Position numbers and translations under genes: made by a program. A stretch of DNA of 31,762 bases from an uncultured Christensenellaceae bacterium (GTDB lineage Bacteria > Bacillota > Clostridia > Christensenellales > MGBC116941): contig CAJUEF010000016.1 in NCBI GenBank assembly GCA_910585035.1, positions 1 through 31,762 of the forward strand, in the 5' to 3' direction. How positions within the stretch are numbered: position 1 is the first letter of the stretch; every line of letters begins with the position of its first letter. A model generated the notes under the pieces. The model ran no database searches, was not told the origin of the DNA, and was given only the letters and a program-made list of their open reading frames with translations. Positions 1-8,684 of the stretch are shown piece by piece.

Positions 1-33
1 TCAAATTATATTTGGTTTTATATTTCTTTTCCC

Positions 34-160
34 TAACCCTCTTTTAGAAAAAAGACAAGTGGCAAGAGAAAACCTTATGTATGTGTTTTCACCTTAACCG
101 CTTTTTACGTATTCAAGTTTTCTTTTGATTACTTTTCTTTTTCTTAAAAGAAAAGTAATA
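34..160. repeat. Intergenic hairpin-bounded repeat, copy 1
   Basis: This AT-rich stretch lies just past the 3' end of the minus-strand kinase gene. It ends in a perfect 13-bp inverted repeat (129-141 and 146-158, loop TCTT) and begins near a shorter CTTTT/AAAAG inverted repeat (51-60). The segment between (about 68-128) can be aligned by eye with 4902-4963 and, less well, with 4731-4795. The terminal hairpin has the same TCTT loop and position as that at 4966-4993, but several stem pairs differ on both sides, so pairing is kept while sequence changes. No T-run follows the hairpin on the minus strand, so it is not a classic terminator. No coding gene was found in 1-191. Confidence 0.55.
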
Positions 161-191
161 AAGAAAAATAAGAAAGAAAAGTAAAAAATCT

Positions 192-1040
192 TTAACGCCT
201 ATTGTCACCATTATAAACATCAGTAATAATTTTAAGACATTCTTCAAAGTTAAGACCTTCACGTGTATCAGTTCTGGCGCTTTTCGTTTTAAGAATTGAC
301 ATGTAAGTAAAGATATGTGCCGTTCTGGCAGACGCCACAAAGTTGCAGTCATAAGCCATGCCACAGGCAAGAGCCGCACCGAACACATCCCCTGCGCCGT
401 GGTACACACCTTCAACCTCTTTATAAAAAGCCCTATCCTCTCTTTTGCCATCCATAACCGCCATACCAATATAGTCGTCTTTTTTTCTAACGCCTGTAAT
501 GATGATTTTATCCATGCCAAATTCCTTTAGACGTTCAAAAATCTCTTCAATCTGTGGTTCATCCACTACACCGTCACCATATTCATAGCCTGTTAAAAAG
601 CAAGCCTCGGTTAGATTTGGCACAATAATATCCGCCTTTTTGCAAAGGTCTTTCATTTTCTCACAATAGCTATTTGAAAAGCCGTTGTAAAAACTGCCGT
701 CGTTGCCCATAACCGGGTCTACAATTAACTTTCTTGCATCTAAAATATCCACCGCTTCCATAACCATTTCAATTTGCTCTTCGCCGGTAAGATATCCCGT
801 ATAAAGCAAGTCAAACTTTAAATCAAGCTCTTTAAAATGCCTTACAATACCCATCATATCCTCGGATAAATCCCTGTATGTATAACCTGTGTATCCACCT
901 GTTTGAGTGGAAAACAAAGCTGTAGGTATAACATTGCCGTGAATGCCCGCCACGGCGTATATTGGCAAAGCCGCAGTTGCTGAGCATCTGCCAACGCAGG
1001 ATATGTCACTAATAACTCCAATTCTCCTTTGGTCACCCAT
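192..1040 (-). CDS. pdxK: Pyridoxal/pyridoxamine kinase
   Basis: A 282-residue cytoplasmic kinase of the ribokinase/PfkB superfamily, PdxK/PdxY branch. It phosphorylates B6 vitamers to their 5'-phosphates in the salvage pathway. The sequence shows the N-terminal substrate region (SCVGRCS near residue 15), the VDPVMG motif near residue 107, VPNLTEA near 139, and the anion-hole HGAGD motif near 214 that carries the catalytic Asp. Length is normal for the family. The ATG shares one base with the stop of the upstream rrf2 gene (TAATG), which implies translational coupling. An AAGGGA sequence about 11 bases upstream serves as a modest ribosome site. The preference among pyridoxal, pyridoxine and pyridoxamine cannot be told from sequence. 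Coupling to an Rrf2 regulator and closeness to an ECF transporter suggest regulated vitamin salvage. Confidence 0.9.
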   Translation of the reverse strand: MGDQRRIGVISDISCVGRCSATAALPIYAVAGIHGNVIPTALFSTQTGGYTGYTYRDLSEDMMGIVRHFKELDLKFDLLYTGYLTGEEQIEMVMEAVDILDARKLIVDPVMGNDGSFYNGFSNSYCEKMKDLCKKADIIVPNLTEACFLTGYEYGDGVVDEPQIEEIFERLKEFGMDKIIITGVRKKDDYIGMAVMDGKREDRAFYKEVEGVYHGAGDVFGAALACGMAYDCNFVASARTAHIFTYMSILKTKSARTDTREGLNFEECLKIITDVYNGDNRR

Positions 1041-1480
1041 TAATTCATCAGTCCCTTATCTATATTTTTTTTCTTCATCTTTGCCGCAAGGTCTTCAAGA
1101 GTTATAGAATCCACCACGTTATCCACGGCGTTCTTAATTTTCTCCCACACCTCATATGTAACACAGTTCTCCTTGTTGTCACACTGGTTGTCCTCATCAT
1201 CCACACAAAATACAGGTGAAAGATTTGCTTCAACCGCTCTTAAAATCATGCCTACTGTATATTCATCCGGGCTTTTGGAAAGCTTATAGCCTCCTGACGG
1301 ACCGCGGACACCGATGACAAAATCATTTTTACTTAAAATAGTTATTATCTGCTCCAGATATTTATCAGAAATCTTCTGTCTTTCCGATATAGTTTTTATG
1401 GTGGTATATCCATCGCCGTAATGCACAGCTAAATCCACCATAAGCCTAAGAGCATATCTTCCTTTTGTAGAAATTCGCAC
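1040..1480 (-). CDS. Rrf2-family transcriptional regulator, IscR-like
   Basis: A 146-residue winged-helix regulator. The N-terminus (MRISTKGRYALRLMVDLA) is the classic Rrf2 signature. It is followed by a helix-turn-helix (ISDKYLEQII, about 38-47) and the RGPSGGYKL wing (about 59-67). Three cysteines lie in the ligand region (FCVDDEDNQCDNKENC, about 91-106), the place where IscR and relatives bind an [Fe-S] cluster; spacing is C-x7-C-x5-C. The start is GTG with GGAGGG about 8 bases upstream. It heads a two-gene unit with the B6 kinase and has its own promoter overlapping a palindrome at 1529-1541, so autoregulation is likely. Whether it senses Fe-S status, NO or cysteine metabolism is not decided by the sequence. 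Confidence 0.9.
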   Translation of the reverse strand: MRISTKGRYALRLMVDLAVHYGDGYTTIKTISERQKISDKYLEQIITILSKNDFVIGVRGPSGGYKLSKSPDEYTVGMILRAVEANLSPVFCVDDEDNQCDNKENCVTYEVWEKIKNAVDNVVDSITLEDLAAKMKKKNIDKGLMN

Positions 1481-1528
1481 GGTATTTTCCCTCCGTTAAT
1501 CAATAGAAATCGCATACTAAATTTAACA

Positions 1529-1563
1529 TATACTAAGTATACAATACCTTAAAAATAAATCAA
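1529..1563 (-). promoter_or_regulatory. rrf2-pdxK promoter with palindromic operator
   Basis: On the minus strand a -35 TTGATT (1558-1563) and a -10 TATACT (1536-1541) are separated by 16 bp. The -10 lies inside a perfect palindrome TATAC-TAA-GTATA (1529-1541, plus-strand reading). A second half-like copy, ATACTAA, lies at 1514-1520. A palindrome sitting on the -10 directly upstream of an Rrf2 gene is the expected layout for autorepression. The assignment of the protein to this site is inference. Confidence 0.55.
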
Positions 1564-1572
1564 CAATTAATT

Positions 1573-2268
1573 TTAACCGCCAAGCATTCCATATCTCTTT
1601 TTTACCCGTTCCAGCCTTTTTGAAAAGCCTTTATTAAGCAAAATAAGAAATACAACCGTTGAAATACTGTGAACCAGGTCAAAATAAAATGCCAGCCCAA
1701 AGACTGTAAGTATATACCCCGGTGTGATTTTATCCGTGTAAAGCAAAACGGACGACCAGTTCATAATTCCGCCGTATACCACGTATGTAGCTATAAATCC
1801 AAATATGCAAAGAAGCCATAAAGGGGGCTTTTTGCCGTAAAAAAACACGCCCGCAAAATACCCTACAAGCCCGAAACCAAGCATTGCAAAGGGGGTGAAG
1901 GGACCTTGGGTAAAGAAAAAGTTGGATAACAAGGCGCTCATGCTGCCAACCAAAAACCCCGTCTCTCTGCCATAACAGGCTGCACATATAATTATTACAG
2001 CCGCCATTGGCTTAAACTGAGGCAGCATAAAAAATATCACTCTTGAGGCAGCGGTAACAGCGCATAAAACGCAGACCAGCACTATTTCCCTTTCCCTTGG
2101 CTTTCTCCCTTCAAAGGACAGATAAAACATGGCAATAGCCCCTAGCGCCACAACCATGCTTACAAAATAAAAAATCCTCGAAACTCTGGCGTGATTATAC
2201 CATAGCTGACCGGTGATTACCGCTGCGCAAAGCAATATAACTATTATCTTGTTTTTAACAGCCGACAC
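1573..2268 (-). CDS. ECF transporter substrate-binding (S) component
   Basis: A 231-residue hydrophobic protein with about six membrane segments, as in S components of energy-coupling-factor importers. It binds the vitamin or metal and docks on the EcfT/ATPase module. The QFKPMAAVIIICAACYGRETGF region (about 84-105) and GPFTPFAMLGFGLVGYFAG (about 121-139) resemble the family core. It begins with GTG and overlaps the 3' end of the fused ATPase gene by 25 bases, so it belongs to the same transcript (ecfT, ATPase, S). There is an extra N-terminal segment before the usual core. The substrate is not identifiable. Cobalamin or other vitamins are known for related proteins, and the B6 kinase 0.5 kb downstream makes a B6 vitamer a reasonable alternative. 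Confidence 0.8.
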   Translation of the reverse strand: MSAVKNKIIVILLCAAVITGQLWYNHARVSRIFYFVSMVVALGAIAMFYLSFEGRKPREREIVLVCVLCAVTAASRVIFFMLPQFKPMAAVIIICAACYGRETGFLVGSMSALLSNFFFTQGPFTPFAMLGFGLVGYFAGVFFYGKKPPLWLLCIFGFIATYVVYGGIMNWSSVLLYTDKITPGYILTVFGLAFYFDLVHSISTVVFLILLNKGFSKRLERVKKRYGMLGG

Positions 2269-3821
2269 AGCTCTATCACATCCCTGTTTGTTATTGTATT
2301 TTCAAAAACTCCTTTAGTAAGTATCCTTGCCTTTGTGGTGTAATAATCGTTATCCCTTATTATTTCTCTTGTGCGTCCCTTTGCTGCCACGGCTCCGTTA
2401 AACAGTAAGCGACAGGTATCTGTATACTCTGCGCAAAAATCAATGTCGTGAGATGAGAGTAAAACAGCAAGACCCCTCTCTTTGCTTTGCCTTATAAGCT
2501 CTTTCCCAAGGACGCTTTTAAATTCCTCCCCCATGCCTTTTGTTATCTCGTCCAAAATCAGCACGTCTGTCTTTTGCATAAGGGCTTTAGTAACAGCAAC
2601 TCTTTGTACTTCTCCGCCGCTTAAATCATAAGGGTGCATATCCATAAGCTCCGTTATTTCAAATAAATTAAATAAATAGTCATCCCTTACCTTAAATTCT
2701 TCTCCAACTGTGCTGTATGTAAAAACATCCAAGGGGTTTTGACACACCATTGACACGCTGCCAAAAACCTTCACACTGCCTTCATAGCACTTTTTTATTC
2801 CTGTAAGAGCTTTTAAAAGAGTGCTCTTTCCGCTTCCGTTAGCGCCTAAAATACAGCTTATTTCACCCTTTTTAAGAGAAATATCCACTCCCTTTAAAAC
2901 ATCCCTGCCGTTTTTTTCAAATCGCAGCCAAAGGTTTTTTGCTTCAATTGCCTTTCCGCCGTCAATACGCCTTAACGGCTTTTGTTCAGCCTTTTCACCT
3001 TTAAACCTTTCTATCCATTCCTTTGCCTCGTTCATATTCCCCGGGCAATTACCAACCCTTTCACCCATCTCACTGTAAGCCCTTACATACACGGGAAAAG
3101 CAGCTTTGCAAGAGTAGGCCTTTAAATTTTCAGAAACCTGTTTTTTTTCGCAGACAAAGGAAAGAGCTCCATTTTCCATTGCCGCTATTTTATTGCAGCA
3201 AGGATATACGGCGTCAATATTCTGCTCGGCAATTATAACAGTCATGCCAAGCTCTTTATTTATTTTCTCCAGCGCTGACAAAAGAAGAGATTTTGAATTG
3301 GGGTCAAGGCTGGCTGTAGGCTCGTCCAGCAGCAGCACGTCAGGAGACGTACATAGGGCGGCTGCAACGGTAAGCAGCTGTTTTTGCCCGCCGGAGAGCA
3401 AATCTATATCCATATCCAAATAATGATTTATACCAAAATAATTTGCAACCTCAAATACCTTTCGTCCCATAAGCTCTCTGCTAAAGCCAAGCTGGGACAT
3501 GGTAAAGCACAGTTCACTGTAAACATCGTCACATATAATTTGATTATCAGGGTTTTGCATAACAAAAGCGATTTTGGATGCAAGCTCAGCTTTGCTCATT
3601 TCATCCGTCTTTTTACCCATAAATCTTATGATGCCCTCCATGTTGCCCCTTGGAGCAATGCTTCTTTTTAAAAGCCTTAATAAAGTGGATTTTCCGCATC
3701 CGCTTTTTCCACATAACAAAAGAAAGTCACCCTGCCTTACGTTTAAGGTGACTTTTGAAAGAACCTTATTTGCCTCTCCCTCATATGTAAAAGCTAAATT
3801 ATTTATTTCAAAAACATCCAC
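2244..3821 (-). CDS. ECF transporter ATPase, two ABC domains fused
   Basis: A 525-residue cytoplasmic ATPase in which the two ATPases of an ECF importer (usually separate EcfA1 and EcfA2) are one chain. Domain 1 has Walker A GKSGCGKST (38-46), signature LSGGQ (142-146) and Walker B LLLDEP (163-168). Domain 2 has Walker A GANGSGKST (327-335), signature LSGGE (400-404) and Walker B LILDEI (421-426). Both sites therefore look competent. The linker around residues 225-290 is not conserved-looking. Start is GTG with GGAG upstream, overlapping ecfT by 19 bases; the 3' end overlaps the S-component gene by 25 bases. The fused form with its own S gene suggests a dedicated transporter rather than a shared ECF module. 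Confidence 0.92.
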   Translation of the reverse strand: MDVFEINNLAFTYEGEANKVLSKVTLNVRQGDFLLLCGKSGCGKSTLLRLLKRSIAPRGNMEGIIRFMGKKTDEMSKAELASKIAFVMQNPDNQIICDDVYSELCFTMSQLGFSRELMGRKVFEVANYFGINHYLDMDIDLLSGGQKQLLTVAAALCTSPDVLLLDEPTASLDPNSKSLLLSALEKINKELGMTVIIAEQNIDAVYPCCNKIAAMENGALSFVCEKKQVSENLKAYSCKAAFPVYVRAYSEMGERVGNCPGNMNEAKEWIERFKGEKAEQKPLRRIDGGKAIEAKNLWLRFEKNGRDVLKGVDISLKKGEISCILGANGSGKSTLLKALTGIKKCYEGSVKVFGSVSMVCQNPLDVFTYSTVGEEFKVRDDYLFNLFEITELMDMHPYDLSGGEVQRVAVTKALMQKTDVLILDEITKGMGEEFKSVLGKELIRQSKERGLAVLLSSHDIDFCAEYTDTCRLLFNGAVAAKGRTREIIRDNDYYTTKARILTKGVFENTITNRDVIELCRLLKTR

Positions 3822-4654
3822 TTTATTTCACTCCATATATAAACGCCTATAGGATAGCTGCATATTATTCCGTATGCCAAAAATACAATTCCGCTTTCTC
3901 TTTCCGTAAAAAAATTCGGGAAAAAATACATTTTGCAGCATCCTGCCGCAATACCCCACAGCACTACAACAAGAGCAGATAAGAGAACGAATGCTGCAAC
4001 AACGTCTTTACAAGTAAATCTGTAGGTATAGCACTGGGTTGTTCTTCCCGCCCCATAACCCCTTGCGCTCATGCTGTCCGCCGTATCTATACCATTTTCC
4101 AAAGCGTAAGTCAAAAGGGTTTCCGCCGTATCCTTACAAAGGGATACCTTTGTTTTGTTAAAGTACATTGCTTGTTTTGCCTCAAAAATTTCTCTTATTC
4201 GCACCTGATATCTCTTTATAAGCCTAATTGTTGTAAACATCATAAGAGTTAAAGTTGGCGTTCCCTTGCCGAAAATGTAAGCTGCTTTTCTGCTTCCAAC
4301 AGTCTTACCCATTAGATAGAGCCACAGGCACATTCCCCAAAGCATTGCCCCTGTTAGCATGCCATAACAAAGTGATTGCAGGGTAATTTCCCTGCCAAAA
4401 AGCATAAACAGCGTCGTAGAGCCCTGATGATTAACAAGGGGATTGACTATTCCAAAGCCTGCCATATAAAGCGCCCCTGCACAAAGCCACATTCCCGCCT
4501 GCTTTATACCCTTGCAAAGAGCCGTATACCCAATGGCGCAAAGAACGGATATTCCTATCATCAGCGGATGAAAGCACAGCGCGGAAAGCAGAGCCTGAAC
4601 AACAAAGTAGCTAATTAAAATAGACGGATGCAGCTTTAAAAAGCTATCCTTCAT
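3803..4654 (-). CDS. ecfT: ECF transporter transmembrane component EcfT
   Basis: A 283-residue integral membrane protein. EcfT couples ATP hydrolysis by the two ATPase domains to toppling of the S component. N-terminal membrane segments are followed by a cytoplasmic coupling region containing SMSARGYGAGR (about 194-204), with the Ala-Arg-Gly motif that contacts the ATPases. C-terminal membrane segments follow (about 213-280). ATG start with AGGGGGATG just upstream. It is the first gene of the ecfT-ATPase-S operon. No riboswitch that would name the vitamin was recognised in the 347 bases upstream. Confidence 0.88.
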   Translation of the reverse strand: MKDSFLKLHPSILISYFVVQALLSALCFHPLMIGISVLCAIGYTALCKGIKQAGMWLCAGALYMAGFGIVNPLVNHQGSTTLFMLFGREITLQSLCYGMLTGAMLWGMCLWLYLMGKTVGSRKAAYIFGKGTPTLTLMMFTTIRLIKRYQVRIREIFEAKQAMYFNKTKVSLCKDTAETLLTYALENGIDTADSMSARGYGAGRTTQCYTYRFTCKDVVAAFVLLSALVVVLWGIAAGCCKMYFFPNFFTERESGIVFLAYGIICSYPIGVYIWSEIKWMFLK

Positions 4655-4696
4655 ATTTTTTCATCCCCCTGTTTATTTTGCATTTTTATTTTGATC

Positions 4697-4995
4697 TTTA
4701 CTTTTTCTTTTAGAAAAAAGAAAAAGCAACAAAAAGAAAACCTGTATTGAACTTGGGTCCTTAATATATTTTTTGTATTTAAACCTTTTAGTATTATCTT
4801 TAGCTTCTCTATATTAACCGAAATATAAGGTTTTTTATTTTTCCTATTTAGAAAATTATATATCACTGCGATATATCAAAGCTTTAAGCTTTAAGAAACA
4901 ACAAAAGAAAATCTATATGTGTTTTACCCCTTAATATTTTTCTTTATATTTAAGTTTCTTTGGCTCCACCTTTCTTTTCTTAAAGAAAGGTGGAA
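4697..4995. repeat. Intergenic hairpin repeats, copies 2 and 3 in tandem
   Basis: The 347-base gap between ecfT and paaK holds no gene. It contains an 11-bp inverted repeat (4701-4711 and 4716-4726), a segment (4731-4795) resembling 68-128, a short hairpin (4858-4864 and 4870-4876), a second similar segment (4902-4963), and a perfect 12-bp inverted repeat (4966-4977 and 4982-4993, loop TCTT) just before the paaK stop. The last hairpin matches that of copy 1 in loop and place, with paired substitutions in the stem. It may shape the 3' end of paaK mRNA or be a mobile-type repeat. A promoter for ecfT was not resolved here. Confidence 0.5.
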
Positions 4996-5001
4996 AAAGT
5001 A

Positions 5002-6228
5002 TTAATACCTGTTGTCATAAATTCTGGTGCTCTTTTTTTCGCTTCTTGGAAGCTCTCCTATTTCAACCGCTTTTGGTACTATCACAATGCCTATTTTTGC
5101 CTTAAAGTGGATTTTCATAGCCTCTTCCACACGCTTTTTATCTGAGTTCGGCTCCACTTCAAAGAAAAGAGTTAAAATATCCTTGCCGTTAAGATGGTCA
5201 ATCATAACCTGATATTCACTGCTGGCATTTTCAACATCCTTTATAACCTCTTCTATCTGAGCAGGAAAGATATTAACGCCTTTAACCTTTATCATATCGT
5301 CTGTACGCCCGATAATTATATCAATCCTAGGATATTTTAATCCGCAAGGGCAGTTCCCTTCTATAATCCTCGTCAAATCATGGGTTCTGTATCTTATAAG
5401 CGGCGCTCCCTGCTTTCTAAAAGTAGTAACCACCAGCTCCCCTGACTGACCCTTTGGCACGGTTTTTCCTGTCTTTGGGTCTATTATCTCAAAATAAAGA
5501 TAATCGTCCCAATAGTGCATGCCGCACTCATAATCACAGCTCATGGCAATTCCCGGTCCGTATATCTCAGTAAGTCCGTAAATATCATAAAGCTTAACGC
5601 CCAGCTCGCTGGCAATGCGCTTTCTCATTTTTTCACCCCAGCGCTCTGAACCGATTACCCCTTTTTTCAAATAAATTTTATTTTTAATGCCCCTTTTTTC
5701 TATTTCCTCAGCAAGTAACAGCGCATATGACGAAGTTGCACAAATTACAGTTGATTTTAAATCCATCATCATTTTAAGCTGTTTATCCGTGTTCCCGGGA
5801 CCCATGGGAATAACCATAGCCCCAAGGCTCTCCGCTCCGTTTTGAAAACCTATTCCCGCAGTCCACAGTCCGTATCCCGGGGTTATCTGAATTCTGTCAA
5901 GACTTGTAAGTCCCGCCGTTTCATAACAGCGGCGGAACATATCCCTCCAATCGTCCACGTCCTTTTTGGTATATGGAATAATAACAGGCGTTCCCGTTGT
6001 TCCTGACGAGGAATGTATACGTATAACCTCTTCATCGGGAACTGCCTGAAGTCCCAGGGGATATGCCTCTCTCAAATCCTCCTTAGTTGTAAATGGGAGG
6101 CATTCAAAATCCTCTTTTGTTTTAACATCTCCTAAATCAATGTTTTCAAATTTTTTTCTGTAAAATGCACTTTTTGATTTAATAGTGCTAAGCTGCTGGG
6201 TTATACACAACAATTGCTGCTCCGTCAT
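5002..6228 (-). CDS. paaK: Phenylacetate-CoA ligase family (aryl-acid:CoA ligase, AMP-forming)
   Basis: A 408-residue adenylate-forming enzyme of the PaaK family that interconverts aryl acids and aryl-acyl-CoA with ATP/AMP. The phosphate-binding loop HSSSGTTGTPVIIPY lies near residues 72-86. YGLTEIYGPG (near 218) holds the adenylate motif. YRTHDL (near 276) and the hinge region GRTDDMIKVKGVNIFPAQIEE (near 305) complete the set; a conserved C-terminal lysine region (RSEKKSTRIYDNRY) closes the protein. It shares one base with the iorB stop (TAATG). Following iorA and iorB, it probably acts on the arylacetates or arylacetyl-CoA made from aromatic 2-oxoacids. Phenylacetate, 4-hydroxyphenylacetate and indoleacetate are all possible. 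Confidence 0.9.
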   Translation of the reverse strand: MTEQQLLCITQQLSTIKSKSAFYRKKFENIDLGDVKTKEDFECLPFTTKEDLREAYPLGLQAVPDEEVIRIHSSSGTTGTPVIIPYTKKDVDDWRDMFRRCYETAGLTSLDRIQITPGYGLWTAGIGFQNGAESLGAMVIPMGPGNTDKQLKMMMDLKSTVICATSSYALLLAEEIEKRGIKNKIYLKKGVIGSERWGEKMRKRIASELGVKLYDIYGLTEIYGPGIAMSCDYECGMHYWDDYLYFEIIDPKTGKTVPKGQSGELVVTTFRKQGAPLIRYRTHDLTRIIEGNCPCGLKYPRIDIIIGRTDDMIKVKGVNIFPAQIEEVIKDVENASSEYQVMIDHLNGKDILTLFFEVEPNSDKKRVEEAMKIHFKAKIGIVIVPKAVEIGELPRSEKKSTRIYDNRY

Positions 6229-6818
6229 TATTTCTCCTCCATCTCGTCTGCGCCTATTCTAAGCGCTTTAATATTAATTTCCACAATTTTTTCAGGCAGA
6301 ATTTTCCTAATTGTTTCCTCGGCATTTTTTAGTGTTAAAAATGTTTTCCCACTGGCACAAAGAACACCAACAAGACCGATATTAAGCGCCTTATCTAATC
6401 CAATCTTATCTATAAGTCCCTGCCCGTCTATAATATGCAGGTTTTTAACAGAGCTCTTTAAATAATTTATTATATTCTCAGTGTCGTAGGTCTTTCCTGA
6501 AAGAGCAACGGTCACGGGCTGGACAGCTCTGCTGCTGACTATCATAATTCCGTCATCCTTTAAATATTTGCGGCATCTTGCCGCCTCGCCGGGTTCAAAG
6601 GCTATAACTGCATCTGCACCGCCTATGGGTATAAGAGGCGAATGAACATTTTCTCCAACCCTTACATGGGACACAACGCAGCCGCCTCTTTGAGCCATTC
6701 CAATGGTTTCGGAAGCAAGAGCGGGAAGTCCGCTGTTCACAGCCGCCTGAGCAATTATTTTAGATGCAAGAACAGTTCCCTGTCCTCCCACGCCGCATAT
6801 AAGAATACTGCTATTCAT
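6228..6818 (-). CDS. iorB: Indolepyruvate ferredoxin oxidoreductase, beta subunit
   Basis: A 196-residue gamma-type pyruvate:ferredoxin oxidoreductase domain protein. With IorA it oxidatively decarboxylates aryl pyruvates (from Trp, Phe, Tyr transamination) to acyl-CoA, CO2 and reduced ferredoxin. The N-terminus ILICGVGGQGTVLASKIIAQAA is the family signature; ETIGMAQRGGCVVSHVRVG (about 38-56) is the second conserved block. The length is normal. It lies 13 bases after iorA and overlaps paaK by one base, so the three are one operon. Confidence 0.93.
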   Translation of the reverse strand: MNSSILICGVGGQGTVLASKIIAQAAVNSGLPALASETIGMAQRGGCVVSHVRVGENVHSPLIPIGGADAVIAFEPGEAARCRKYLKDDGIMIVSSRAVQPVTVALSGKTYDTENIINYLKSSVKNLHIIDGQGLIDKIGLDKALNIGLVGVLCASGKTFLTLKNAEETIRKILPEKIVEINIKALRIGADEMEEK

Positions 6819-6831
6819 AATTTATTCCTCC

Positions 6832-8616
6832 TCAGTCGCTTATGGCGTTAAACGGACACACCTTGGCACAAAGTCCGCAGCCGTAGCAAAGAGTATCATC
6901 TATCGCCACCTTGCCTTCGCTTACATAAAGGGCAGGACAGCCGATTTTCTTTATACATGCCTTACATCCGGTACACTTGTCAAAGTTTACAAAATACTTG
7001 CTCTTTGGTTTAAACAGCGCAATACATGGTGATTCAAAAATAATTGCAGATACTCCTTTGTTTTCCGCCGCTTCCCTCACCAGTTCAATACTGTTTTCCA
7101 AATCCAGAGGGTCCCCTTTGCGCACCCACTGTACGCCGCAGCCTCTCAGCACCGCTTCAATGTCTATTTTAGGCACTTTATCCCCCATCATTGTAACTCC
7201 AATGCCGGGATGCGGCTGATTTCCTGTCATTGCCGTGGTTCTGTTATCCAGTATTACCGCTACCAAATCCGTCTGATTGTAAACGGCATTTACAATGCCT
7301 GTTATTCCCGAATGAAAAAATGTGGAATCTCCAATAAATGCAAAATTAACCGTGTCCGGCTCCCCTCTTTTAATTCCCTGGGCAACGGTTATTCCACCGC
7401 CCATACAAAGACAGGTGTCCACCATATTAAGCGGAGCCGAATTGCCAAGGGTATAACAGCCTATGTCACCGCAAAAAACAGCTTTTCTTCCCTGCATTGC
7501 CGCTTTCACTGCATAAAAGGAAGCACGGTGGGGGCAGCCTGCGCACAGTGTTGGCGGACGCATTGGTAAATCTACAGCTTCGTCTGTTTCTTCATAAAAT
7601 GCGTCTATTCCCAAAACGGCTTTAATCCCATTTTCAACAGACCTTACGGTATTTTCACCGGCATTTTGAATATCTCCTGTTAGCTTCCCACGAATTTCGC
7701 AATCTATATTATTTTCTCCGCAAAGAATTTGCAATTCTCTTTCAATAACAGGATCAAGCTCTTCCACCACAAGTACCTTTTTAAGACCCTTTAAGAATTC
7801 CAGCGCTGCCTTTTTTGGAAAAGGATGGGGAGTCGTTACTTTAAAAAGTTTAAAATCCTTATCTATATTTTTTTTAGCTTCCATAACATAGGCATAGCTA
7901 ATTCCTCCGCAGGCAACTCCAATATCGCCGCTGCCGCTTATGGTGTTAAGACCGCTGTCAGAAAAAACGTTGCTTAAATCAGCATTTCTTTCCTCAATCT
8001 TTTTATGGTTGGCGTTTGACAGTTTGGGAAATATAACCCATCTGCTGCCCTTTTCAAACTCCCCCTTTGCTATACTCTTTCTTTCATCATCAATATCTAT
8101 TGCCTGCCTGCCGTGGCAAATTCTCGTTGTTGGGCGCAAAAAAACAGGAGTATTGTATTGCTCTGAAAGCTCAAAAGCATACTGCACAAGCTCATATGCC
8201 TCCTGCACACTGCTGGGATCAAGCACAGGCACCTTGGAAAAAATCCCGTAATGGCGGGTATCCTGCTCAGTCTGTGAGGATATAGGTCCCGGGTCGTCAG
8301 CAACCACAATCACCATACCGCCTTTTACTCCTATGTATTCCAGACTCATAAGAGGGTCGCCGGCAACGTTAAGACCAACCTGCTTCATTGTCACCATGGT
8401 GCGCACGCCGGTATACGCCGCGCCTGCTCCCACCTCCATTGCCACCTTTTCATTTACAGACCATTCCACATATATGCTCTTGTCGTGATTATGTTTTGCA
8501 ACTGTTTCCAGTATTTCCGAAGAAGGGGTTCCAGGATATCCGCATACCACGCCGACACCTGCCCGAACCGCCCCAAGGGCAATTGCTTCATTGCCCATAA
8601 CCATTTTTTTTGCCAA
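6832..8616 (-). CDS. iorA: Indolepyruvate ferredoxin oxidoreductase, alpha subunit
   Basis: A 594-residue cytoplasmic subunit carrying thiamine diphosphate and [4Fe-4S] clusters. The N-terminal pyrimidine-binding domain contains GYPGTPSSE (26-34). The middle contains CAGCPHR and GDIGCYTLG (about 358-389) and the ThDP/metal-site region GDSTFFHSG..DNRTTAMTGNQPHPG (about 430-470). The C-terminus has two ferredoxin motifs, CTGCKACIKKIGC and CYGCGLCAKVCP. The start is TTG at 8616, chosen because AAGGGAAG lies about 9 bases upstream of it; the next ATG is four codons in. Oxidation of aryl pyruvates here supplies reduced ferredoxin. Confidence 0.95.
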   Translation of the reverse strand: MAKKMVMGNEAIALGAVRAGVGVVCGYPGTPSSEILETVAKHNHDKSIYVEWSVNEKVAMEVGAGAAYTGVRTMVTMKQVGLNVAGDPLMSLEYIGVKGGMVIVVADDPGPISSQTEQDTRHYGIFSKVPVLDPSSVQEAYELVQYAFELSEQYNTPVFLRPTTRICHGRQAIDIDDERKSIAKGEFEKGSRWVIFPKLSNANHKKIEERNADLSNVFSDSGLNTISGSGDIGVACGGISYAYVMEAKKNIDKDFKLFKVTTPHPFPKKAALEFLKGLKKVLVVEELDPVIERELQILCGENNIDCEIRGKLTGDIQNAGENTVRSVENGIKAVLGIDAFYEETDEAVDLPMRPPTLCAGCPHRASFYAVKAAMQGRKAVFCGDIGCYTLGNSAPLNMVDTCLCMGGGITVAQGIKRGEPDTVNFAFIGDSTFFHSGITGIVNAVYNQTDLVAVILDNRTTAMTGNQPHPGIGVTMMGDKVPKIDIEAVLRGCGVQWVRKGDPLDLENSIELVREAAENKGVSAIIFESPCIALFKPKSKYFVNFDKCTGCKACIKKIGCPALYVSEGKVAIDDTLCYGCGLCAKVCPFNAISD

Positions 8617-8655
8617 TCTATTTTCTTCCCTTCTTAAAACAGCTTATATTAAATA

Positions 8656-8684
8656 ATTATATCATTTTAATCTTTTTATTGCAA
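8656..8684 (-). promoter_or_regulatory. iorA promoter
   Basis: On the minus strand a -35 TTGCAA (8679-8684) and a perfect -10 TATAAT (8656-8661) are 17 bp apart. They lie about 40 bases upstream of the iorA TTG start and just past the dnaJ terminator. Confidence 0.7.

Noticed and set aside
113..520. Minus-strand 135-codon frame overlapping the pdxK 3' half
   Set aside because: It is in another frame of a clear gene, and its tail is the AT-rich repeat.
4651..4866. Minus-strand 71-codon frame in front of ecfT
   Set aside because: It is very Lys/Phe/Ile-rich, is translated from the hairpin repeat region and has no ribosome site. It looks like AT-rich non-coding DNA.
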